A stretch of 64,000 bases of DNA from Gnetum montanum (taxonomy: Eukaryota > Streptophyta > Gnetopsida > Gnetales > Gnetaceae), in NCBI GenBank assembly GCA_015680685.1, contig MNCI01004678.1:867403-931402 (forward strand), read 5' to 3'. Position 1 is the stretch's first letter. Every line of letters begins with the position of its first letter. The position numbers and the translations under genes were made by a program. Shown here in pieces: positions 23,856 to 33,117 of the stretch. Under the pieces are notes generated by a model. That model saw nothing but the letters and a program-made list of their open reading frames with translations. It did not search any database and was not told the origin of the DNA.

Positions 23856-24752
23856 TGATGAGTTGCATCAAAGAGGCCTTGTTGACATGACCCTATTAGT
23901 GAGACCCCACCAATGTAATCATGTTGACATGGGATTTGATGCATTGATGTGGCACCATCAACACAATGTCTATTTTTGCTTATAAATATGTGCTCACCAG
24001 CCACATTTATGACATAAGTCTCATAGTTGTAGCAGAGCTCATACAGTTTTCTTGTTTGAAAGTTAGAATACTTTTCTAACTACTCATAGTAGGAGTCAAA
24101 GAGTGTATAGATCTTTATTCGAGCACTGTTGTACCTAAGCATAGCAATGTGTGCAGTAATAAAGACGAGCTTTCTAATAAACCTTGTAGCACTTTGAAAT
24201 AGATTAATTATGTCCTTTATGCATTTAGTATTTTATGCAATTTCCTTTAATGCTTTAAGTAATTAAATAATTAATTAAGTAATAAATTAAGCTAGATTAA
24301 ATAGTGATAAATTAAGCAAATAAGTATGACCACTTCGAGCATATGCTTGGCACTTGGTAATCCTAATAATGCTTAACGTTTGGTAACCCAATAGCGTTAA
24401 ATGTGTTCAGGATATGTACAACAAGTGGGAACAAATGCTTATACTAGGATTAGTTAAATATTATCTAGTTAGATTAAATTAGCAATTAAATATCTTTAAT
24501 TCTCTATTCTTTATTCTTAGGTGACTTAGAACATCGAACATAAAAATGGCAAAAATCATATGCCTTAGTTGCACTTAACCATACCTTTGCATTTCACAAG
24601 TGTAATTGGGAAGACAACAATTGCGATGGATAGTTTCACTTCCTAGAGACCAATGTACTTAGAAGGCTATAAGTCCACAAAATTTGACTAGATCATGTGT
24701 GAACACTTAGTGATTCGTATGGTTGGGTGTAGGATCTACTCATCGCTCATCA
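23856..24752 (+). repeat. 3' LTR of the plus-strand gypsy element (right copy)
   Basis: 897 bp from TGATGAG to GCTCATCA. A TATA box (TATAAATA) is at 23981, with U3 motif repeats before it. The U5-side text 'tggtaatcctaataatg...ggtaaccc' and 'gaacacttagtgattcgtatgg' is shared with the left LTR at 9383-10308. It inserts directly into LINE sequence (24753 onward), at a different position in that LINE from the left LTR. Confidence 0.85.
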
Positions 24753-25099
24753 ATAATATGACTCATTAGCTTGATTCCTTTGTAGTTTGCACAATTCTGT
24801 ACATCTCCTTAATTTTGTAGATGGGAACAACAATGTTTTTTCTCCAATTGTTCGGCATTTTTCTATTCTTCAAAATTTTGTTAAATAATTATGTTAGCCA
24901 AGAAACTCCTATATCTCCTAGCGCTTTTCAAGCTTCTATAGAAATGTTATTTGGTTGAATAACTTTTCTATTTTTCATCTTTAATAAGGCTATCTTTAGA
25001 TCGTTCACCTACCTTTAGGGTTGACCCATCATAGATAGGATAAAGAGAGGTAGTTTGAGTGGTTAGCTCATTATTTTCCAATGATTTGTAAAGATGAGG

Positions 25100-25157
25100 T
25101 GTTAGCTTAGTGGTAAAGACTTGATTTGAAAGCTCAAGTCATGGGTTCAATCTAGTA
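25100..25157 (+). repeat. tRNA-like (SINE-head-like) segment
   Basis: 'gttagcttagtggtaaagac' (box A-like) and 'gggttcaatct' (box B-like) are about 35 bp apart. It is better conserved than its copy at 11456. Probably a tRNA-derived SINE head; no tail or TSD was defined. Confidence 0.45.
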
Positions 25158-25613
25158 GGTACTGTTGAGTTATAAAGTTCTAATTGTTCTATATATCTTA
25201 GGATGTACTTATATTACAATTATTTCGGGGCTCCAAGGGAATTTGTGGCTTCTATGTTTATGTCTTTATATTGTAATACACAAGGAATAAAATTTAGAAG
25301 GGCAAGGGAAGCATACATAGAAAACAACAATCTATCATAATATAGAAATATTTTGCAACACAAGATTTATCATCAAACTTGGAATTATTTATCTTTCACA
25401 ATATGCAGTCATATCAACCTTACCAAAATTGTTATGAAATACATCGAATTTGGTAAAATAGCAACTAGAATAATTTTTAATATAGTGGATGAATTAAAAT
25501 TCAACTCATTTTTTGCAAAATTATCTCAACCAAATTATATATATATAACTACGCTAGTTATATTCTTCTAAGTTATAGAAATGTAGATGGATTTGCCTTA
25601 TAGTTCTAATGAT

Positions 25614-25676
25614 GTGTTAGCTCAATGATAAAGAGTCTTGGCTTTGTAACCCTGGATCATAGGTTCAATTCTACTC
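25614..25676 (+). repeat. Second tRNA-like segment
   Basis: 'gttagctcaatgataaag' and 'aggttcaattct' have Pol III box A/B-like character. It lies about 515 bp from the first such segment; the same spacing holds in the duplicate copy. Confidence 0.45.
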
Positions 25677-26358
25677 AACAAACCTCATCAAAAAAGTTTT
25701 ACCTTTAATTTATAGTATTTTTTATTATGTGCTTGTTAGCTAACACTATACTTATAGTCGACCACAACTTGCATGCAGATGGTGGTTGGTTCGTGCCACA
25801 CATAATTATATGCACAATTTCAACCCAACAATAAACAAATGGACAATGATGCCCATGCTACCAATACTCCCATTTAATTTCCATATGCCGTGGCGGTGGG
25901 CACGATTATACACAACACAAGCTTTTGCACGTTAGGCAAATTCAACGAGTTTACATAGGGATCTCAAATATCACCGCCAGTTTACAGCATTTTTCTTTAT
26001 ATGCTTGTTTAGCTACACGTTTTGGGAGTACTCCATAGTCAAATTATTTTTGTTTTTCCCATACATAGACCGAACTTAAAATCAAATTGCTTTTCATTTT
26101 CGAAAACAAAAGCTGTCCTTACAATCACCGACTCCACCTCGCGCGCAGACGCGGGTCAGTGCGTAGCACACACGACGGTTTGCACAGTTTCAACGCAACG
26201 GCAATCAAATGGACAATGGTGGCCCCACCACGCCCCCGATATTTCCATTTAGTGACCACAGACCCTGCCACATTTAATTCCCCAGGCCGCCGCCGCCGCC
26301 ACAGCTGCACCCAAAACACGCTTTGACACGTTGCGCAAATTCAAAATGCAGACCTACA

Positions 26359-27030
26359 CGTCAGCGCCGTTGCGAAATGACGACATCTCTTCCCTTTTTT
26401 CCTCGCTTTCCTTGCCCTGCATGCTCTGATGCACACGTCACACCAAATTCACAGCATACCACATGACGACATCGCAGTCTTGTTCAGTAGCCGTCCAGTT
26501 GCATCGCACTTGCGTGCGTCCACGTATTAAGGCCTCCGCACATACATACATTTTTTAAAATCACTGTTACTGACACGTGGCCGTTCACAGCTGTCAATCA
26601 GTGGATCGGTGGGATGGTTTACACTGAAGCATCACAGGGTCAAACGACGTACATTGGAAGCAGTGGAATCTGATGTCATCGTGCGGTGTTAACTTATTCA
26701 CATTGGTAAAACAGCAGGCGGTTACTGTTCAAGCGAAATCAAATCTCGAATAATAACAAAATTTTGACCATGTTCCAACGATCCAATTGGTGAATACGTG
26801 CGATGACGTAATGCGTACCGTCATCGTTAACGATGACAGCCAATGTATGGAGGCGGGCGCAGAGTCATGAACCATCATCACCATCATCATCATCATGACG
26901 AGCCCGGCGCCGATGTTGCTGCACGATAACGCCGCCCATGACACGTTGACGCTGACGCCAACGCTAATCATCCAGCGGCGCCTGCGACACGCCACGCCAG
27001 CATCAATGATCCCTCCACGTCATCGTGACG
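26359..27030 (+). promoter_or_regulatory. Cluster of TGACG (TGA-bZIP) core motifs upstream of the glutaredoxin
   Basis: Eleven TGACG/CGTCA cores were counted by eye: 26359, 26378, 26436, 26464, 26804, 26819, 26896, 26947, 26953, 27018 and 27026. About one would be expected by chance in this length. TGACG is the core of as-1 elements bound by TGA bZIP factors. CC-type glutaredoxins are known partners of TGA factors, so feedback on this gene is a reasonable inference. Confidence 0.6.
26574..26579. promoter_or_regulatory. G-box CACGTG
   Basis: A perfect CACGTG within 'gacacgtggc', a form recognised by plant bZIP/bHLH factors. It lies 666 bp before the start codon. In the duplicate at 13035 the sequence breaks off right at this box. 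Confidence 0.5.
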
Positions 27031-27047
27031 CCAGCAAGCCATAAGGC

Positions 27048-27059
27048 GGTGGGCCCACC
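27048..27059. promoter_or_regulatory. Palindromic TCP-type site
   Basis: GGTGGGCCCACC is a perfect 12-bp palindrome. It contains GTGGGCCC on both strands, fitting the class II TCP consensus GTGGNCCC. It lies about 186 bp upstream of the glutaredoxin ATG. Confidence 0.55.
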
Positions 27060-27244
27060 CTCCCAACCAAACTGTAATTAAGTTGCCGGTCCGCTGCGGC
27101 CGCCTTGTTCATCCGCGACCATTCATATTACCGTCCCTCCTCCTCAAATTTCGATCGCGTTGATCAGCCACCTATTGCAATTGCAACGTCAACTTTATCA
27201 TTGTATTCTCCTTCTCTTGCTCTTGCTGCGCTTGTGCTGTGAAA

Positions 27245-27718
27245 ATGCTGGGCCTGGGTCTGGGTCTGCAGAATCGAGCATCGTATACGGATCCGCAGGC
27301 AGGTGCGTCGGCATCGACCACGGCGATGGCACATGAGGCCGAGGACGAGACTGAGACTGAGACTGAGACTGAGAGTGAGAGCGTGGAGATGCTGAGGTTG
27401 AGGCATCTGACGGAGAGAAACGCGGTGATGGTGTTTAGTCGCAGAGGCTGCTGCATGTGCTCCGTCGTAAAGGCGCTCCTCTGCGCGCTGGGCGTCACTC
27501 CCTGCGTCTGTGAGATCGACGATGACAGGGCCATGGACTTGGCTCTGGCCACGCTTCTTCCCAAGCCCAAGCTCTCTGTGTCTGTGTCTGTGCCTGTGCC
27601 TGTGCCGCTGGTGTTCATTGGAGGGCAGCTTCTGGGCGGCCTCGACTCCCTCATCACCTCGCACATCTCCGGCGATCTCGTTCCTCTGCTCAAGCGCGCC
27701 GGCGCTCTCTGGCTCTGA
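27245..27718 (+). CDS. CC-type glutaredoxin (ROXY-like)
   Basis: A 157-residue intronless gene starting at the ATG at 27245; an in-frame GTG six bases earlier is not a plant start. The glutaredoxin fold begins near residue 49. The active site is C-C-M-C at residues 69-72, the mark of the land-plant CC class. 'VPLVFIGGQLLGG' (119-131) is the substrate/glutathione-binding segment, usually 'VPAVFIGG'. The protein ends in ALWL (154-157), the motif by which ROXY proteins contact TGA bZIP factors. ROXY proteins act in the nucleus and cytoplasm in flower development and stress or jasmonate signalling. Odd features: a Thr-Glu repeat (about 35-43) in an extended acidic N-terminus, and a Ser-Val/Pro-Val repeat (111-120) just before the conserved VP, both encoded by hexanucleotide repeats. 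If the N-terminus is overcalled, the Met at 28 or 49 could start a shorter form. Confidence 0.95.
   Translation: MLGLGLGLQNRASYTDPQAGASASTTAMAHEAEDETETETETESESVEMLRLRHLTERNAVMVFSRRGCCMCSVVKALLCALGVTPCVCEIDDDRAMDLALATLLPKPKLSVSVSVPVPVPLVFIGGQLLGGLDSLITSHISGDLVPLLKRAGALWL
27345..27374 (+). repeat. (GAGACT)n hexanucleotide repeat in the coding region
   Basis: In-frame GAGACT/GAGAGT units encode the Thr-Glu/Ser-Glu acidic stretch of the glutaredoxin. The length is a multiple of three, so slippage changes repeat number without breaking the frame. Confidence 0.85.
27574..27608 (+). repeat. (TGTSTC)n-type hexanucleotide repeat in the coding region
   Basis: 'tctgtgtctgtgcctgtg'-type units encode alternating Ser-Val then Pro-Val directly before the conserved Val-Pro of the glutathione-binding loop. 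Confidence 0.85.
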
Positions 27719-28295
27719 TCCCTTGCCTCATCCCTCGTCCAATTCATTAATTGATTCAATATTCATCTGATTTACTTTCCGGTTTCCGGATTTTCTGTTC
27801 ATGGCCCAAACGTAAATGTGTTTGTTTGTTGGCTTGTTGGTTTGCACTCTTTACGATGCGGAAAACGAGTTTTTAATACTTGATCTTGGAATTCGATGGA
27901 TGCATTTTATCGGCGATGACGACGATTAGGGGTTGTGTTGAGTTGGGTGACGCAGCTGACGTTGCAGCTGTGGTGCGCTCCACTGTCAGCCCCGACAAAG
28001 GTAGCATTAAATAATGGCCTGCGTCGTTCCATTTTTTATTTGATTCAAGTGTCGCGTTTATGGTATGAGGTTCAAACCCTCCGTGAGGATTCAGATATAT
28101 TAAAACTTTAATTGATCTGATTCCATGATGAAGTACTATGTCGTCCCGAATACCGTGCATTGATAGTTGTTAAAAGCGCATTGATAGTTGTTAAAATGAA
28201 TGAAATTGCTCTGAGAAAAAAACAGTCCTTGTCGTTCGTCATTAATGGAGTAATTCAACTTTTATATAAGCATATCCTAGTCTAACTAGAACATT
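27719..28295 (+). other. 3' flank of the glutaredoxin gene
   Basis: This should hold the 3' UTR. AT-rich 'attcattaattgattcaatattcatctg' (27742-27770) is a plausible poly(A) region, but there is no clear AATAAA. At about 28056-28080 'ggtatgaggttcaaaccctccgtgagg' resembles a Pol III box B and may be a SINE remnant. No other gene was seen. Confidence 0.4.
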
Positions 28296-28312
28296 ATAAC
28301 TCAATATTTAAG
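28296..28312. repeat. Target-site duplication, left copy
   Basis: ATAACTCAATATTTAAG is repeated exactly at 29157-29173, on the two sides of a LINE fragment. Confidence 0.85.
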
Positions 28313-29156
28313 GGGGTGTCGGACCCGAAAAGAAGTTTTATTGAAATTAAAGGTGCATCAAGTACAACAACTTGAATAAGTCATAGGTTTTAGGGGAAGG
28401 GAAAGCTGAGAGCACTGTGAATAAAACTCAGGAAAAAAATAGAATGACATAGAATTAGATGAGGCAAAGAGCTCTCAATTAGGGATAGAGAGAGTTCCAA
28501 TGGTGACTCCACATAATGAAAAGGGAAGGCTTCCAATTGATGACTATCCAAATTGAACTTGGATGCTTGAGATATGAGTTGAAAATGAGTGAGGTGAAAG
28601 ATCTGCAACTTCTTCAACCCGTGAGCAAACGTTTATTAGAATAATCAATCTTTTGAAAAAGAACATTGCATCTTCACTTCCAAATATAATATAAAATAGT
28701 AGGCCTAATAACTTTCCATGGAAAATTAAGATTAGTAGAACTAATGTTCAAGAATCTGAATATGGCATCCTCTTAAGATAGCTTGTATGATGGAAAAGCT
28801 TTGGAAGCCCACTTCCACACATGCTGAGCAAAGGGACAATGCCAAAATACATGGACAAAGTCATCTTGTCCACCACATAGAGGGCAATTGGGATTGGGAA
28901 TCCCCAGAGGGATCCAAAATGTTACTGACTCTTGTTTGTGCCAATACTTATTGCAACATTGAATGACTTTAGATGGGTCATGCATGAGATGAAAGGGGAC
29001 AAATGGCTAGTAGGGCAAGAGTTTAACCCCATTAAGCCATTGAAGGCCATGAAAAAGGCTTTGCACTGTAACATCAAGTTGCCAATGACGTGGAGAAAAG
29101 AGTAAATCTAAACTAGGCAATGGTTCATTGCAGCCGACTCCCCATACAAAGAGTAA
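28313..29156 (-). mobile_element. 5'-truncated LINE (ORF2 C-terminus) with 17-bp TSD
   Basis: On the minus strand, 28985-28773 reads 'CPLCGGQDDFVHVFWHCPFAQHVWKWA', a C-x2-C...H-x4-C-type zinc-binding domain (zf-RVT) from the end of plant LINE ORF2. It is followed in broken frames by 'GLLFYIIWKWRCNVLFQ'-like text, also usual there. The 844-bp body lies between perfect 17-bp direct repeats, so both ends of the insertion are known. The 3' end (plus-strand left) has 'ttttattgaaatt' (AATAAAA inverted) and lacks a long poly(A). It is truncated at the 5' end, as LINE inserts usually are, and inactive. Confidence 0.85.
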
Positions 29157-29173
29157 ATAACTCAATATTTAAG
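29157..29173. repeat. Target-site duplication, right copy
   Basis: Exact repeat of 28296-28312. A long TSD of this size fits target-primed reverse transcription. Confidence 0.85.
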
Positions 29174-29449
29174 TCCATCCTATAATTTCAAGTTTTCAAT
29201 TCAAGAGTCATTGACTATAAATAGAGTGTTGAAAGCCAAAGTAATGGAATCATATAGGTACATCCCAAGATATATAATTGACATAAATATCTCTATGTGA
29301 AAATTGTTTATAAGAATCAAACCCATAAGATAGAATTTCCAAATCAAGAGCCAGTTAACTATTAATAACTTGTCCGAGCATTCATACAAGTGGTATGATA
29401 AGGGCGCAAATAGGACAATTGCAAGCAGGCTCAATGTCATGAAGCTCAT
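29174..29449. other. Sequence without recognisable features
   Basis: AT-rich. Minus-strand open frames here have no known domain. It may belong to the same old element as the 5S-like sequence that follows. Confidence 0.3.
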
Positions 29450-29700
29450 GGAGAGGAAAAGCGCGTGAAAGCAAATCTGACGGTTCAATATGTCGTGCTA
29501 GGATTGGGTACGGTAGGGAATGACTTTAGTTAGACGAATGAAGGAGCATTGAGTAAGTCATAAACGTAAGGAAAGCCTGCAAAAGTCAAAAGGAGGGGCC
29601 CGGACCCGACTAACAGCATCATGAGCGCTTAGCAAGGAAATTAAGTATAGTGCTGGGCTGGGTACATCCCTTGATTAAGGACCGTGACATATGCGTGGCG
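29450..29700 (+). repeat. 5S-rRNA-like sequence, two diverged copies
   Basis: 29596-29690 follows the plant 5S rRNA order loosely. 'cccggacccgac' stands for the CCGGATCCCATC region, 'gagcgcttagc' for AAGCGTGCTTGG (box A), 'agtatagtgctgggctgggtac' for AGTAGTACTAGGATGGGTGAC (box C), and 'ccttgattaaggaccgtgac' for the 3' end. A second box C-like 'gtgctaggattgggtac' lies at about 29494-29510, preceded by 'aaaagcgcgtg'. It is too diverged to be a working 5S gene. It could be a pseudogene, a 5S-derived SINE, or a Cassandra TRIM, whose LTRs carry 5S-like promoters. Confidence 0.4.
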
Positions 29701-30257
29701 CATAAGTGGCTTACGCAACGTCTTCGAATATCATTTGCTTTAGCGACAAGTGGTTCAGTTAAATTAACTAACACCGCGGCCGTGCCGTGCCTATCTAGAT
29801 GGTACAACTCATCATACTTCAAACACTTGAATTTGCTCACAGTTAGTTATGCAGTTGGCCATCTACATTGAGATGGCATGTTACTTCAAAGCTAACTAAT
29901 GGTGCAAAATAGTGACTCTTTAACTCATCGCATGGGTTTTTATTGGTCTGAGTTCATGTATTAATTATGGAATTTGAGGACAAGTAAACGCTTTCAATGA
30001 ATTATTTTAAAAAAAAAACAAAATAAATGACATGTCCGAATACTAGTTGAGAAAGAAATTATGTAGAATAGAACATCGTATCCGAGAAATTTCCATTGGT
30101 TTTGCATAGGAAATTTTGAAACAAAAACTTCACCTTGTTAACTTGTTACTACTTTTACATGAAATTAAATAAGAATGGGGTTACAAAGAAAAATCATATT
30201 TAATTTTAAAGCATGTTTTTCTTTTGTTAAAAAGGTTATGTTTTCACTTATGTATGA
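29701..30257. other. Sequence without recognisable features
   Basis: No conserved coding sequence was seen. An A-run lies at 30009-30018. It leads into a chromovirus remnant. Confidence 0.3.
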
Positions 30258-31880
30258 ATGCTTTGGGACTTATTTGTTAGGATGAGCATTGAGCCTACAC
30301 GTGATTTAAGTGCTTACCTTATTGTTTTCTTAAACAAGAGGTTGCCAATTCTAGTCGTAATTGGGTATCATGATATTACTATTTTTCNACCTATCCCAAA
30401 TGTTCCACATAGGATGTTACTTGTCAAGTTGGTTGAATTGAAGATTCACTTTAGGAGTTATTGGATAAGGGTTTGTTTTGTCCAAGATTGTCTTCTTGGG
30501 GTGCTCTTATTCTTTTCATCAAGAAGAACGATGGTAACATAAGGTTGTGCATCCATTATTGATAGCTCAATTAGGTGGTTGTGAAGAACAAGTATTCTTT
30601 GCCTTGCATAAACAATTTGTTTGATTAGTTGAGAGAAGCTTAGGTATTCTCAAAGATAGATTTGAAGTCTAGGTATCATTAGGTTTTAATCAAAGAGTAG
30701 AATGTTTAGAATGTTTCAAAGATGGCATTTATGACTTTGTATGAGCATTATGAGTTCATGATCTCGCCATTTGGACTTATTAATGCTTTTGATATGTTCA
30801 TGCATCTTATGAACAATATGATAAGATCTTACTTGGACTATTTTGTTATTATGTTCATTGATGACATCTTCATGTACTCACCATTAGAGAATCTTCACAA
30901 GTAGCATTTGAGAATAGTTTTGCAAATGCTTAGGGAGCATGAATTGTTCACTCAACCTTTGAAGTACTCAGTTTAAAGCCAAGATATTCAATTCTTGGAA
31001 TATTTCATTTTAGAGACCAGTATAGTGATGGACCCCACCAAAATAATAATTATTTAAGATTAGCTTATCCTTGAAAATGTTGGAGAGGTTTGTAATTTCT
31101 TAGGTGTAGCAGATTACTATATGAGGTTCATTGAAAACTTCTCCCATATTGCTTCACCTCTTATGAAGTTATTGCGAAAGGATGTTGGGTCCTTGTAGGA
31201 TCTACAATGTTAGGTTCCTTTTGATGAACTTAAGCATAAACTAATTTTGACTGCTATTTTAATTTCATCTAGTTGTAAACTATATGATGTTTGTACCAAT
31301 GTGTTAGCTGAAGGTATCCTCATATAGAAGGGCAAAGTGGGAACATATTCTTTGAGGTATTTGGAGCCTCATAAGACTTGTTATTCCACTCATGATTTTG
31401 AGTGAAAAGTGATGGTATTTTTCTTGAAGGCTTATCACCATTATTTATTTAGTGAGTAGTTGATAATTTGGACAAATCACAAGGGGCTAGAATACTTGAC
31501 GAATTAGCCATAGTTGAATCTATGTTAGAGGAGGTGGGTTAAATTGTTTACTAATTTTGACTTTACCATCCAATATCTAATAGACAAAAGCAACATTATT
31601 ATAAGTGTCTTGAGCCGTATGATTGGTAAACTATACATCTTGATGATTTATGCATATGTGCTAGATGAAATTTATGTATAGTAATAGTAAGATTCTTGGT
31701 GCAAGTAGCTTAGGCAGTTTGATGGTCCATCATTTGTGGTAGATGCATTTGGGTTACTTCATTGTAAGGATCAAATGTGTATGCTTGATTCCTTATGACA
31801 ACATCTATTAGAGGAAGCTCATCTTGGTAAGTTTCAAATGCATTCTAGTCATGAAAAGATGCATCTGATATTGAGTTAAA
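30258..31880 (+). pseudogene. Chromovirus-like Ty3/gypsy RT-RNase H remnant
   Basis: In order, across several frames: 'LVKLVELK', 'LCIHY--LN-VVVKNKYSLPCINNLFD', 'FSKIDLKSRYH', 'MAFMTLYEHYEFMISPFGLINAFDMFMHLMN' (30722-30815), the catalytic 'FIDDIFMYS' (about 30859-30885), 'GVADYYMRFIENFS', 'YSTHDFE', 'NHKGLEYL', 'RRWVKLFTNFDFTIQY', 'VLSRM', and the start of integrase 'LEEAHLGKFQMHSSHEKM' near 31830. FIDDI and the RNase H wording fit chromoviruses rather than the Athila/Tat elements elsewhere in the window. Stops are frequent. One undetermined base (N) lies at 30388. Confidence 0.85.
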
Positions 31881-31914
31881 CAACACCAAATTTGCGCTAC
31901 CACATTTTGACTAC

Positions 31915-32255
31915 AAATTTGCCGAAGTGTCAACATGAGGTCACTTTTTTGCAAATTTTTCAAAGTGCTGGAACTACACTCTCCACTGCTCCAGAGCATA
32001 GTCAGCCCAGTGGAGAGCGTAGTCAGCTCCAAAAATTGATTTTTTGCAATTTTGTCTAAGTGTCAGCGCAAGGCAAATTTTTCTAAGTGTTGGGACTATG
32101 CTTTCCACTACCCTAGAGCGTAGTCAACCCAGTAGAGAGCGTAGTCAAGACAAAAGCCCAATTTTGCAATGTTTTTCATAGGGTCATCACGAAGCCAGAA
32201 GCTGTAGATTTTTTCTAAGTGCTGAGACTATGCTCTCCACTACCATAGAGCATAA
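31915..32255. repeat. Array of about three 110-140 bp units with inverted-repeat cores
   Basis: Each unit reads approximately 'ttttctaagtgctggactatgctctccactaccctagagcgtagtca', followed in two units by 'cccagtggagagcgtagtca'. The words 'ctctccact' and 'agtggagag' are inverted partners. The array ends a few bases before the LTR at 32260. It may be the U3 of the chromovirus family or of another decayed element. Confidence 0.6.
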
Positions 32256-32259
32256 TTGG

Positions 32260-33117
32260 TGATGAATCGCAGTTTGCTGGGCCCCGATATTAGGTACATG
32301 ATATCGCGTACGTGATATCGTAGCTTGGGTACAATATTGTATACACGATATCATGATTCCTATGTTAGCCTATAAATATAGCACTCAAGTGCATGGGGAG
32401 GAGGAATGAGAATCATTAGGAGTCTTGAGTCTTTTAGGTCGAGTGTTTTGTCAGTTTTTAGTTCCTTTCCTAGTGCATGCCCACAATGTGATGCTTGCAA
32501 TTGTATGGAACCTTTGTTCAAGTGTGACATACTTGGACACATAAACAATCGACAATAAAGATCAAGATTACTCCATCATTACAACATTCACTTAGCTTTT
32601 AATTTTTTTAATTGTTGATTATTTATTGATGTTTTCCTAGTTAATATTTATTTTATTGTCACTTACTATTCTTGTTGTAACACAAACTGAGTACACATTA
32701 ATCATGAACATTTAAGTGTAACTACGTGGTGACCTAGTAGCATATCAAGTAGTGTTTTGAGTGATGTGCTTTTGGTAACCCCAGAAGTAGTACACGAAGT
32801 GCAAGATGCATACAGATGATTAGGGATGGATGTTCATTACACTTAGGCTAGCTTAGATCTTGTTTCCTATTAGCTTAATTAAGTTATTTCTCATTGTCCT
32901 TAGGAGTAGCATAATAGTAGAAATCACATCATACACCTCACTCTGGACTAAACCATACGTGACAAAGTAAATACTAGTCCAGGTGGGAAGACAATGAACT
33001 GCGATCAATGTATAACTATCTAGGTGCCATAATTAGTCCATCCATGGAGTTCGACCGAATCGCATGTACACACTCGTATTCGTATGGTTAAGCGTAGGGG
33101 TACCTCACCGCTCATCA
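32260..33117 (+). repeat. 5' LTR of the plus-strand gag element
   Basis: 858 bp, TGATGAATC to CGCTCATCA. A GATATC-palindrome array (about 32285-32353) is directly followed by the TATA box TATAAATA at 32371. The U5 side shares 'tagtccaggtgggaagacaatgaactgcgatc' and 'ggggtacctcaccgctcatca' with the inverted LTRs at 37952 and 45814. It is clearly the same superfamily as elements 1 and 2, but on the opposite strand. Confidence 0.85.

Larger units (their letters stand above)
24753..26577 (+). repeat. Glutaredoxin upstream region, gene-side copy of the duplication
   Basis: Counterpart of 11105-13035. It contains a LINE tail (24755-25010), tRNA-like segments (25100-25157 and 25614-25676), and two tandem units of about 350-430 bp (about 25745-26100 and 26108-26577). 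Each unit carries 'cacaatttcaac-caacaataaacaaatggacaatg' and 'ttttgcacgtt..gcaaattca'. The second unit is CpG-rich. Homology to the left copy ends at 'actgacacg' (26577), inside a G-box. Confidence 0.85.

Noticed and set aside
27164-27759. Long minus-strand open frames (166 and 195 codons) opposite the glutaredoxin
   Set aside because: They mirror the GC-rich, repeat-containing glutaredoxin frame; no domain, and the hexamer repeats keep all frames open.
29619-29871. Two overlapping 73-codon frames on opposite strands
   Set aside because: They overlap the 5S-like sequence and show no domain or codon signal.
30388-30388. Ambiguous base N as a possible assembly gap
   Set aside because: A single N inside readable RT sequence on both sides; treated as one uncalled base, not a join.
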